DNA of 64,000 nucleotides from Devosia sp. (GTDB taxonomy: Bacteria; Pseudomonadota; Alphaproteobacteria; Rhizobiales; Devosiaceae): NCBI RefSeq assembly GCF_024707125.1, contig NZ_JANQAH010000013.1, forward strand, positions 125,104 to 189,103. Direction: 5' to 3'. Every line of letters starts with the position of its first letter. Position 1 is the stretch's first letter. Positions 7,851-14,832 of this stretch are shown piece by piece. A program made the translations under genes and the position numbers. The notes under the pieces were generated by a model that ran no database searches, had not been told where the DNA came from, and saw only the letters and a list, made by a program, of their open reading frames with translations.

Positions 7851-9398
7851 ATGGACACTTTTGATCTTCTCGCCCAGGGCCTCGTCGCCGCTCTGCAGGT
7901 GCAGAACCTGCTTTACGCGCTGATCGGCGTTACCCTCGGCACGGCCGTCGGCGTGCTGCCCGGCATCGGCCCGGCGCTCACCGTGGCGCTGCTGTTGCCC
8001 GTCACCTACAAGCTCGACCCCGCCGGTTCGCTCATCATGTTCGCCGGCATCTATTATGGCGGCATGTACGGCGGCTCGACCACATCGATCCTGCTGAACA
8101 CCCCCGGCGAAAGCGCCTCGATCGTTACCGCGCTCGAAGGCAACAAGATGGCCCGGCAGGGCAGGGGCGGTCCCGCCCTTGCAACCGCCGCCATCGGCTC
8201 TTTCATCGCCGGCTTGATCGCCACGCTGGGCCTCGCCTTCGTCGCGCCTTTTGTGGTGAAATTCGCGCTGTCCTTCGGCCCCGCCGACTATTTTGCGCTG
8301 ATGGTCCTGGCCTTCATCACCGTCTCCGCCGCCTTCGGCGATAGCCCGCTGCGTGGCCTCACGGCGCTCTTCATCGGCCTTGGCCTGGGCATTATCGGCA
8401 TCGACCAGCAGACCGGCCAGACCCGCATGGCCTTTGGTATTCTGGACCTGCTCGACGGTATCGAAGTCACGACGCTGGCCGTCGCGCTCTTTGCCATCGG
8501 TGAAACGTTGAAGACCGCCGCCGACCGTGAACAGGTTGAGTCTTCGGTCATGGCCATCAAGGGCTCGGTCTGGATGACCATCGAAGACTGGAAGCGCTCG
8601 TGGGCCTCCTGGCTGCGCGGCACCTTTATCGGCTTCCCCATCGGCGCCATGCCGGCCGGCGGCGCCGATATTGCGAGCTTCCTGTCCTACAGCGCTGAAA
8701 AGAGCTTTGCCAAGAAGCCCGAGGAATTCGGCCACGGCGCCATCGAAGGCGTTGCGGGTCCGGAAGCCGCCAACAATGCCTCTGCGGCGGGCACGCTGGT
8801 GCCGCTGCTCACCCTTGGCCTGCCGACCACGGCGACCGCCGCCATCATGCTCGCCGGCTTCCAGCAGTTCGGCCTGCAGCCCGGTCCCTTGTTGTTCGCC
8901 AACAACTCGACGCTGGTCTGGTCGCTGATCGCGAGCCTGCTCGTTGCCAATTTCATGCTGCTGGTCTTGAACCTGCCGCTGATCGGGCTCTGGGTGAAAC
9001 TGCTCACCATTCCAAAACCCTGGCTCTATGCCGGCATCCTGACCTTTGCGACGCTCGGCACTTTGGGCGCCAATGGGGCCATGTCCATGGGCTTTGGTTC
9101 CGTGCGCATCTCGTTCGAACTGGTGCTGCTGCTCACTTTTGGCGTGCTCGGCTACCTTCTCCGCCGCTTCGGCTATCCGATCGCGCCGGTGGTGGTGGGG
9201 CTTATCTTGGGCCCCATGGCCGAACAGCAATTGCGCCGGGCCCTCTCGATCAGCCAGGGCGACCCGGCCGTACTGTTCCACTCGCCGATCTCACTGGTGC
9301 TTTACGCCGTGGCGATCATTGCGGTGGTGCTGCCTGTTATCATGCGCATGCGCGGCAAGGGTGCCGTGCTCGGACAATTGGCGAGCGACGAGGACTGA
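7851..9398 (+). CDS. tctA: Tripartite tricarboxylate transporter large permease TctA
   Basis: A 515-residue permease with about 11-12 membrane helices. The TctA signature GVLPGIGPALTVALLLPVTY lies near residues 35-55, followed by YYGGMYGGSTTSILLNTPGES, and a second related motif, GLPTTATAAIMLAG, lies in the C-terminal half. It forms the sodium- or proton-driven channel that receives substrate from TctC. Last gene of the tctCBA operon; a stem-loop at 9557-9601 follows. Confidence 0.95.
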   Translation: MDTFDLLAQGLVAALQVQNLLYALIGVTLGTAVGVLPGIGPALTVALLLPVTYKLDPAGSLIMFAGIYYGGMYGGSTTSILLNTPGESASIVTALEGNKMARQGRGGPALATAAIGSFIAGLIATLGLAFVAPFVVKFALSFGPADYFALMVLAFITVSAAFGDSPLRGLTALFIGLGLGIIGIDQQTGQTRMAFGILDLLDGIEVTTLAVALFAIGETLKTAADREQVESSVMAIKGSVWMTIEDWKRSWASWLRGTFIGFPIGAMPAGGADIASFLSYSAEKSFAKKPEEFGHGAIEGVAGPEAANNASAAGTLVPLLTLGLPTTATAAIMLAGFQQFGLQPGPLLFANNSTLVWSLIASLLVANFMLLVLNLPLIGLWVKLLTIPKPWLYAGILTFATLGTLGANGAMSMGFGSVRISFELVLLLTFGVLGYLLRRFGYPIAPVVVGLILGPMAEQQLRRALSISQGDPAVLFHSPISLVLYAVAIIAVVLPVIMRMRGKGAVLGQLASDED

Positions 9399-9425
9399 GG
9401 CTTTAGCCTGGTCATCCCCACCATC

Positions 9426-9498
9426 GTCACCACCGGGCTTGTCCCGGTGGTCCATGCCTCCCCGAGAGTGGATTGCCGGGACAAGCCCGGCAATGACG
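9426..9498. repeat. Palindromic intergenic repeat, family C copy 1
   Basis: The element opens with GTCACCACCGGGCTTGTCCCGG and closes with a CCGGGACAAGCCCGGCAATGAC-type arm, with about 20 bases between. Copies occur at 32136-32208 and 59930-60003. It begins 27 bases after tctA. Confidence 0.9.
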
Positions 9499-9556
9499 AC
9501 GAAGTAGAGGGAACTCGGCCATGCAGCCCTCGCATGACCAAAAGCCCAAAAAATAG

Positions 9557-9601
9557 AAAAAGCCCGGAGGCCAGGGAGGGAAACTGGCATCCGGGCTTTT
9601 G
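9557..9601. terminator. Bidirectional rho-independent terminator
   Basis: An 11-bp stem (AAAAGCCCGGA at 9558-9568 with its complement at 9590-9600) has A-rich and T-rich flanks on both sides. It lies between tctA and the convergent small-protein gene and should stop both. A second 9-bp hairpin (9630-9652) lacks a T tract. Confidence 0.75.
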
Positions 9602-9680
9602 TGTCGGCTTCTAGCGCATCAGGCCGCTTGGCGTTTTGGGAGGCAAAACGCCGGGGAGGGAGCAGCGGCCCGCGCGGCTG

Positions 9681-9851
9681 TTATCGGCCGATCGAGCGGA
9701 AGGCGGTGGGTTCGATTCCGAGGGCCGTCAGGTGCTTGGCCTTGGGCGCCCGGCCGGCCTCAACTGCTGCCGAAACCGCTGCGGCACTGCCGAAAACGGT
9801 GACGAAGGTGTCGAGGGTCGCAAAGAACTTGTTCTTGCGCGGGGTGCTCAT
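9681..9851 (-). CDS. Small conserved-looking protein, function unknown
   Basis: A 56-residue protein starting MSTPRKNKFF. The ATG at 9851 has GGAG six bases upstream, so it is preferred to the ATG 12 bases earlier. The middle (FVTVFGSAAAVSAAVEAGRAPKAKHL) suggests one amphipathic or weakly hydrophobic helix, and the tail ends LGIEPTAFRSIG. Short proteins with this RKN...AVEAGR...LGI layout are, from memory, widespread in rhizobia, but I cannot name a family. It lies 71 bases downstream of the GNAT gene, with a small CCGGGA/TCCCGG hairpin in the gap (9872-9886). Confidence 0.7.
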   Translation of the reverse strand: MSTPRKNKFFATLDTFVTVFGSAAAVSAAVEAGRAPKAKHLTALGIEPTAFRSIGR

Positions 9852-9922
9852 GGTTTTCTCCACTGTCGGACCCGGGACAATCCCGGTTCGCTTCCATGAC
9901 CCCTAAATGATCCTTCCTTGGC

Positions 9923-10441
9923 TCAAGCGGTAGTGCGGCTCTCGTTATTCCAGCCATGCGCTGGGCGAATGGGAGCGGCGGGTGCGAGTTGGCGCGTCAT
10001 GTAGAGCGTCGTGCCTCCCATGAAGGCTTCGCTCTGTTCCACCACATAGCCGAGCTTCTGGTAGAGCGCGACATTGCTGGCAAAAGCCGCATTGGTGAGA
10101 AGGCGCAGGGCGCCGAGCCCGGCGTGGCGCGCGAGCTGTTCGGCAAGGACGAGCAGTGCCTGGCCGTGGCCGCGCCGCTGGTGGTGCGGGTGCACGGCGA
10201 CGTTCTCGATCCAGAGATGATCGGCGCAAAGGCAGGTCTGCAGCACCCCGGCCACCTGTCCGTCGACCGTCAGCAGGTCGAAGCGGAAGTCATGGATGGC
10301 CTCGGCATAGTCGGTGAGCATGGGGCGCGGCTCGCGCCCGATAATGGGGATCCACTTGGCATAGGCGGTGCGTACGAGGGCGCGAATGGCGGGGACGTCT
10401 GCCGCGGTGGCCGTACTGAAGGCAACGAACTGAGGAGGCAT
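9923..10441 (-). CDS. GNAT-family N-acetyltransferase
   Basis: A 172-residue acetyl-CoA-dependent acyltransferase. Motif A is clear (IENVAVHPHHQRRGHGQALL, with the QRRGHG pyrophosphate loop), followed by LLTNAAFASNVALYQKLGYVV and a terminal LYMTRQL strand. Start is taken at MPPQFVAFSTATAADVPAIRAL, where the domain begins; upstream codons in the same frame run through the candidate small-RNA terminator and are unlikely to be translated. Acceptor substrate unknown. Confidence 0.88.
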   Translation of the reverse strand: MPPQFVAFSTATAADVPAIRALVRTAYAKWIPIIGREPRPMLTDYAEAIHDFRFDLLTVDGQVAGVLQTCLCADHLWIENVAVHPHHQRRGHGQALLVLAEQLARHAGLGALRLLTNAAFASNVALYQKLGYVVEQSEAFMGGTTLYMTRQLAPAAPIRPAHGWNNESRTTA

Positions 10442-10454
10442 CACTAATCCGAAA

Positions 10455-10603
10455 ACAAAAAACCTGCCAACCGGGCGGAGGCAGGTATGCGTTGAGTCGA
10501 TGACGGCGTGATAAAACTCAGCCTCGTCGTCGCCCAAGCGCCATGCCCCCGTCCACATGGGATTGGAAGCCACAACGTCGGAGTTTGGGCGCGGGATGCA
10601 TCA
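10455..10603 (-). ncRNA. Candidate small RNA with its own promoter and terminator
   Basis: On the minus strand a CTTGACC -35 (10634-10639) and AATTAT -10 (10610-10615), 18 bases apart, are followed about 145 bases later by a strong intrinsic terminator: ACCTGCC/GGCAGGT stem with an 11-base loop and TTTTTTGTTTT. The stretch between holds complementary segments (CGCCCAA with TTGGGCG; CCATG with CATGG; TGAGT with ACTCA), so it can fold into a branched structure. It does not match the SRP RNA, tmRNA or SAM-II patterns I know; a diverged 6S RNA is possible but I cannot confirm it. The frame that crosses it (54 codons before the GNAT start) gives no recognisable protein. Confidence 0.5.
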
Positions 10604-10609
10604 TGACAA

Positions 10610-10639
10610 ATAATTGTCGTGCCGCGGGATTTTGGTCAA
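10610..10639 (-). promoter_or_regulatory. Sigma-70-type promoter of the candidate small RNA
   Basis: TTGACC (10634-10639) and AATTAT (10610-10615) separated by 18 bases; the -35 carries the CTTGAC form favoured in alphaproteobacteria. It lies in the hemA-GNAT gap and reads toward the terminator at 10455. Confidence 0.5.
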
Positions 10640-10667
10640 GGGGGCGGGAACGCATCCCTCGCAACGC

Positions 10668-10752
10668 GTCACCCTCGGGCTTGACCCGAGGGCTCTGCAC
10701 TTGTGATGCCGAAAAAAGTGAAGTGTCCTCGGGTCAAGCCCGAGGATGACGT
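10668..10752. repeat. Palindromic intergenic repeat, family B copy 1
   Basis: GTCACCCTCGGGCTTGACCC opens and the complementary CCTCGGGTCAAGCCCGAGGA arm closes the element, with about 35 bases including CTCTGCACTTG between. Copies occur at 22928-23012 and 32237-32314. Confidence 0.9.
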
Positions 10753-10784
10753 CCGGTGGGTGTGGGCGCGCTTGCCCACAAACA

Positions 10785-10812
10785 GAGATCCCCGCTTTCG
10801 CGGGGATGACAC
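10785..10812. repeat. Half-copy of palindromic repeat family E
   Basis: Only the right arm (GAGATCCCCGCTTTCGCGGG and ATGAC end) is present, 26 bases before the hemA stop side. Full copies are listed from 23691 on. Confidence 0.8.
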
Positions 10813-10837
10813 CGTGTTTGGAATGATTCCGAGGGCC

Positions 10838-12118
10838 CTAGCCGCCGAGGCTCGGCAGCGTCAGATCACCCGAGGTCAGCTTGCTCGCGGTGATAGCGGC
10901 ATCGGCCTTTTCGCGTGGCAGTTCGAGGCTCGTCCAGACGCTGACCAGCGCATGGCGCAGTTCGAACACCATTTCGTCGGTGTGGAGCGGGGTCGGGGTA
11001 ATCCGCAGCCGCTCCGTCCCCTTGGGCACGGTCGGGTAGTTGATCGGCTGGATATAGATATTGTGCTTGTCGAGCAGCATGTCGCTGGCGGCCTTCACCG
11101 CGCGCGCATCCCCCACGATCAGCGGCACGATATGGGTGGCCGTTTCCATCACTGGCAGGCCGGCATCGGCGAGGATCGCCTTGGTGAGGCGTGCCTGGCG
11201 CTGATGCATCATGCGCTCCTGGCCATTGCCCTTGAGATGCTCGATCGAGGCCCGCGCCGCGGCGCAAAGGGCCGGGGGCAGGGCGGTGGTGAAAATGAAC
11301 TCCGGCGCATAGGAGCGCACGGCGTCGATGATGGCCTTGTTGGCGGCGATATAGCCACCCATGACGCCAAAACCCTTGGCGAGCGTGCCTTCGATGACGT
11401 CGATGCGGTCCATGAGGCCTTCGCGCTCGGCAATGCCGCCGCCGCGCGGGCCATACATGCCCACGGCATGGACTTCGTCGATATAGGTCAGCGCGCCGAA
11501 CTCTTCGGCGAGGTCGCAGATTTCCTTGATCGGGGCGATATCGCCATCCATCGAATAGACGGATTCAAACGCGATCAGTTTCGGCCGCTTGCGATCGACC
11601 TGGCTCAGGAGTTCGCGTAAGTGCGCGACGTCATTGTGCCGGAAAATCTTCTTTTCCATGCCGGACTGGCGCACGCCCTGGATCATCGAGGCGTGGTTGA
11701 GCTGGTCGGAAAAAATGATGCAATCGGGCAGGAGCCGGGCAATGGTCGAGATCGCGGCCTCATTGGACACAAAGCCGGAGGTGAAGACGAGAGCGGCTTC
11801 CTTGCGATGGAGGTCCGCGAGCGAACGCTCAAGCTCGACCAGCGGGCGATTGGTGCCCGAAATATTGCGCGTGCCACCGGCGCCGACACCCATGGCGCCA
11901 GCGGTCTCCTGCATCGCTGTCACGACCTTTTCGTGCTGGCCCATGCCCAGGTAATCGTTGGAGCACCAGATGGTGATTTCGCGGGCATTATCCGCGTCGT
12001 CACGATAGATGGCCTTGGGAAAGCGCCCGGCGACCCGCTCGAGATCGGCAAATACGCGATAGCGCTTTTCCGCCCGCAGCGTGTCCACTGCATCCTCGAA
12101 GATACCACGATAGTCCAT
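10838..12118 (-). CDS. hemA: 5-aminolevulinate synthase
   Basis: Condenses glycine and succinyl-CoA to 5-aminolevulinate, the first step of tetrapyrrole synthesis in alphaproteobacteria. The 426-residue protein starts at MDYRGIFEDAVDTLRAEKRYRVF, with AAGGA upstream. The PLP lysine is K248 in EGTLAKGFG, the PLP aspartate is D214 in YIDEVHAVG, and the NISGTNRPL and HASMIQGVR segments match the family. An FNR/FixK-type box (12205-12218) lies about 90 bases upstream and a strong hairpin (12136-12155) sits in the leader just before the ribosome-binding site, suggesting oxygen-linked transcription and possibly leader control. It stands alone, facing away from the hydrolase. Confidence 0.97.
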   Translation of the reverse strand: MDYRGIFEDAVDTLRAEKRYRVFADLERVAGRFPKAIYRDDADNAREITIWCSNDYLGMGQHEKVVTAMQETAGAMGVGAGGTRNISGTNRPLVELERSLADLHRKEAALVFTSGFVSNEAAISTIARLLPDCIIFSDQLNHASMIQGVRQSGMEKKIFRHNDVAHLRELLSQVDRKRPKLIAFESVYSMDGDIAPIKEICDLAEEFGALTYIDEVHAVGMYGPRGGGIAEREGLMDRIDVIEGTLAKGFGVMGGYIAANKAIIDAVRSYAPEFIFTTALPPALCAAARASIEHLKGNGQERMMHQRQARLTKAILADAGLPVMETATHIVPLIVGDARAVKAASDMLLDKHNIYIQPINYPTVPKGTERLRITPTPLHTDEMVFELRHALVSVWTSLELPREKADAAITASKLTSGDLTLPSLGG

Positions 12119-12135
12119 GGGGCCGTTCCTTTGCG

Positions 12136-12155
12136 CCTGCCGAAGCATCGGCAGG
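12136..12155 (-). promoter_or_regulatory. Hairpin in the hemA leader
   Basis: A perfect 8-bp inverted repeat (CCTGCCGA/TCGGCAGG, loop AGCA) ends 17 bases before the hemA ATG, directly upstream of the AAGGA site. It could influence ribosome access or message stability; no known leader family is recognised. Confidence 0.4.
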
Positions 12156-12204
12156 AATGCCAATGTGGCTGCATCGCACCCTACTTATGAGCGCGAGAGC
12201 CGCA

Positions 12205-12218
12205 TTGATATATGTCAA
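12205..12218 (-). promoter_or_regulatory. FNR/FixK-type box upstream of hemA
   Basis: TTGATATATGTCAA has the Crp-Fnr family form TTGAY-N4-RTCAA with both half-sites intact. Its centre is about 93 bases upstream of the hemA ATG. A plausible -10 (CATAAG or TAAGTA, 12182-12189) would place the box near -40, the class II activator position. hemA is a known FnrL or FixK2 target in Rhodobacter and Bradyrhizobium. Confidence 0.7.
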
Positions 12219-12419
12219 TTCGACGCGCAGCCGCAGAGTTTCCGGCGGCGCTTTCAAGAACCATTCTAAAGTCTCGCCGCCGCTCTGCCAACTACCGATG
12301 TGGCCTCGCATCATTGGATTTCGGCCCCGCTGCCCCCGGAAATTTTTCCCGCATGGCTTTCGCTGCAGGCATCGGGTGCACATCTAGGAAATTCCGACGA
12401 GGGGGCCAGGGGCGTGTCG

Positions 12420-13382
12420 ATGACCTTTTTCGAGCGAGACTGGGATATTGAGCGTCCCGGACTGACCCTCAAGGGCAGTCTCTGCCTGCCAGCTCGGGAA
12501 GGCCAATTTCCTCTCGTCCTGCTGCTTGGCGGCAGTGGCCGGGTCGATCGCGACGGCAATCCGGGCGGACGCGGCGCCGGTATTTACGCCAAACTAGCGC
12601 GGGCGCTCGCCGAATTTGGCATTGCCAGCTACCGCTATGACAAGCGCGGTGCCGGCGCCAGCGGCGGCGATTTTCTGGCCACCGGCTATCACGATCTTGT
12701 CGAAGACGCGCAGGCCACCTGGGAGGCGCTTGCCGGGACGCCTTTCGTTGATCACAGCCGCATGTATGTGCTGGGCCATAGCGAAGGGACGGCCATATCA
12801 GCCCAATTGGCGCCTCGGCTTGCACCGCTCCCCCGTGCGCTCATTCAGCTTTGTCCGTTCGAGATAAGCGCCGAGGCGATGTTGATCCATCAGGCCGAGG
12901 GCATAGAGCGGGAGCTTCCTGGCCTCTCCGGCCTCCTCGGCACCATGCTGCGCCTCATGCGCCGCTTTACCGGCCCCTATGATCAGCACATGCGCAGGAA
13001 ACTGCTCCATGTCCGTGCGCTCGAGGGTGGCACCATTCGGCTCGGACCGGCTCGGGTCAGCGCCCGCTGGCTGCGTGAACTGATCGCGGTTGATATCAAC
13101 GCGCTTTACCGCGCTGTGCCCTGTCCCATGCTGCTGATCGCGGGGGAAAAGGATTTGCAATGCACCCCCGAGAGCGCGGAGCGCCTAGCCCGGCTGTCAC
13201 GGGCACCGGCGCAGTCCCATATCGTGCCCAATATGATCCATCATCTGTCCGAATCTGAAGGACCGCCGGCGCTTTTTGATCTGCGCGATATCGATGCGCT
13301 GCCGCTCGCACCACGATTGCTGGCGCTTCTCGAGGCGTGGTTCGCCCGTGAAAATGGAAGAAAAAATATCACGCCGGCATAA
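12420..13382 (+). CDS. Alpha/beta hydrolase
   Basis: A 320-residue serine hydrolase. The nucleophile elbow is GHSEG (YVLGHSEGTAISAQL), the oxyanion region is LLLGGSGRVDRDG, an acid is likely in IAGEKDLQCTPE, and the catalytic His in PNMIHHLSE. The layout (GGSG near the N-terminus, YDKRGAGAS) is that of the dienelactone-hydrolase-like/acyl-peptidase group that acts on small esters or peptides. Start MTFFERDWDI is chosen because the domain begins there; the longer frame upstream lacks homology. Substrate unknown; no operon partner. Confidence 0.87.
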   Translation: MTFFERDWDIERPGLTLKGSLCLPAREGQFPLVLLLGGSGRVDRDGNPGGRGAGIYAKLARALAEFGIASYRYDKRGAGASGGDFLATGYHDLVEDAQATWEALAGTPFVDHSRMYVLGHSEGTAISAQLAPRLAPLPRALIQLCPFEISAEAMLIHQAEGIERELPGLSGLLGTMLRLMRRFTGPYDQHMRRKLLHVRALEGGTIRLGPARVSARWLRELIAVDINALYRAVPCPMLLIAGEKDLQCTPESAERLARLSRAPAQSHIVPNMIHHLSESEGPPALFDLRDIDALPLAPRLLALLEAWFARENGRKNITPA

Positions 13383-13407
13383 ATTGCGTGTTTTGTGCCG
13401 CCGCGCA

Positions 13408-13441
13408 TTAACCGGCAAGGCCGCAAGTCATTGCCGGTTAA
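13408..13441. promoter_or_regulatory. Perfect inverted repeat before the acyltransferase-like gene
   Basis: TTAACCGGCAA (13408-13418) and its exact complement (13431-13441) are separated by 12 bases, 56 bases before the start at 13498. There is no T tract, so it looks more like a dimeric repressor site or RNA stem than a terminator. Confidence 0.45.
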
Positions 13442-13497
13442 GAAAGAGTACGCTTAGATTATCGGGCCGGGGGGATACGGCATGAGGGGGTAATCAA

Positions 13498-14823
13498 GTG
13501 AAGAGTTTTTCTTCGTCTTCTTTTGCAGGCCAGCACGCCGATGCGATGGCCCTGGCCAGCGCGGCTGTAAAGCAAGATCCGCAGGCCCTGTTCACCGATT
13601 TCCAGTGGTTCCTTTATCAAGGCCAGGACACGGTCTTCTTTACCGCCTTTTCGACCCAAAGCTATGACAAGGAGAGCCTGGGCAATGTGGTGGCCGAAAT
13701 GGTCGCGCTTGCGCCACAGCTCACCCATGGCTTTGTCGGAGCCCAGCCGGGCCAGCCTTTCCCCAAGCATCTGCTCGATGCCATCACCTCGGTGGAAATG
13801 GTCGACGAGTTCGACGGCTATCCCGACAAGTGGCTGAGCACGTCCGACGATATTTTTGAGCGCAAGGACTTGCCGCTCTTTCGCCTGATGGCGGCGGTTC
13901 GCCGGGGTGGTCCGGATGCAGAGGGTCGCGCCGCGGTGCTGCAGGTGCGATCGAGCCACGCTTTGCTCGAAGGCTCGGATTCCGCGCTCCTGACGCGCTC
14001 GGCCTCGGCCGGCCATGGCGTCCAGTCCGACAAGGGCAACAAGCTGCCGCTCTTCGATCGGATCAAGAGCGCATTTCGCGGCGGCATGACCGCGCTGATC
14101 TATCTCGCCCTTGCCAATGTCTTCGCGCCCAAGGAGCAGCCCTGGGGTTTCAAGACGCTCGCCATCGAGCGGCATCGCCTGCGCCAGCTCGCCAACAAGC
14201 TCGGCGTGCGCCAGCGCTCGCTGATGTTCGCGCTCGTCACCCATGCGCTCAATGGTGAGGGCGCAGAAAAGCTGATGAGCAAGAAGGTGATCGGGGCGGC
14301 CTATACCATGCTCGACACCAAGCGGAACAATACCGATGACGACTTCTTCCGCGTCCGGGCGCTGGAAGCCAAGTTCAAGGTCATGGACGATTTTGTCGCC
14401 TATGTCCGCGCCGTCGACGATACCGTGGCCGGCATCGAGCAGAAGGACATCACCTCGTTCCAGGTGATGATCATGGCCATGTTCCGGGCCATGCGCGCTC
14501 TCAATCGCGTCTTTCCGGGCCTCCCCAACAAGCGCTTCTGGCGCTTCAATGGCGGCATGCACATTGTTCTTACGCTTGTGCCGCCGCACCGCACCTATGG
14601 GCCCATGACCCATGGCATGGTCGAGCCGCTCTATTGCGGCGCCTGGCACGCGGCGGTGAACATCTGCACCTTCTGCCCCGGAAGAGACTATGTGACGCTG
14701 AATTTCTCCATGGAGCAGCGCCACATCGCCAATGTCGACAAGATCCTGCGCCTGCTCGACGAAGTGGAAGCCCGCGATGTCGCGCCGCACAAGATGATGC
14801 CCTCGGTGGAGCGTCTGCACTGA
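13498..14823 (+). CDS. Condensation-fold (WS/DGAT-like) acyltransferase-related protein
   Basis: A 441-residue soluble protein with no signal peptide. Its architecture resembles wax ester synthase/diacylglycerol acyltransferases of the condensation superfamily: PLFRLMAAVRRGG, then a strand leading to SHALLEGSD, which aligns with the HHxxxDG active-site motif but keeps only one His and has Gly-Ser in place of Asp-Gly. Near the C-terminus YGPMTHGMVEPLYCGAWHAAVNICTF and DYVTLNFSMEQRHI resemble the DUF1298 tail. The altered motif makes normal acyl transfer uncertain. The next gene follows nine bases later, so they form an operon behind the inverted repeat at 13408-13441. This is fold-level recognition, not a close match. 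Confidence 0.6.
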   Translation: MKSFSSSSFAGQHADAMALASAAVKQDPQALFTDFQWFLYQGQDTVFFTAFSTQSYDKESLGNVVAEMVALAPQLTHGFVGAQPGQPFPKHLLDAITSVEMVDEFDGYPDKWLSTSDDIFERKDLPLFRLMAAVRRGGPDAEGRAAVLQVRSSHALLEGSDSALLTRSASAGHGVQSDKGNKLPLFDRIKSAFRGGMTALIYLALANVFAPKEQPWGFKTLAIERHRLRQLANKLGVRQRSLMFALVTHALNGEGAEKLMSKKVIGAAYTMLDTKRNNTDDDFFRVRALEAKFKVMDDFVAYVRAVDDTVAGIEQKDITSFQVMIMAMFRAMRALNRVFPGLPNKRFWRFNGGMHIVLTLVPPHRTYGPMTHGMVEPLYCGAWHAAVNICTFCPGRDYVTLNFSMEQRHIANVDKILRLLDEVEARDVAPHKMMPSVERLH

Positions 14824-14832
14824 GGTCCGGCA

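Larger units (their letters stand above)
12119..12419. other. Divergent hemA/hydrolase intergenic region
   Basis: About 300 bases without a convincing gene. It contains the hemA leader hairpin and FNR/FixK box on the left. On the right I see no recognised element; frames running into the hydrolase from here lack family resemblance. Confidence 0.5.

Noticed and set aside
7773..9281. 502-residue open frame antisense to tctA
   Set aside because: Gly/Arg/Gln/Asp-rich shadow of a membrane protein gene; tctA is unambiguous.
9709..9719. GGTTCGATTCC, a perfect tRNA T-arm core
   Set aside because: No acceptor stem, anticodon arm or D-arm can be drawn around it, and the complementary strand codes for the end of the 56-residue protein (LGIEPTAF). 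Chance resemblance.
10488..10573. N-terminal extension of the GNAT protein (MASNPMWTGAW...)
   Set aside because: It would place translated sequence across an intrinsic terminator and has no resemblance to GNAT N-termini; the domain begins cleanly at the later ATG (10441).
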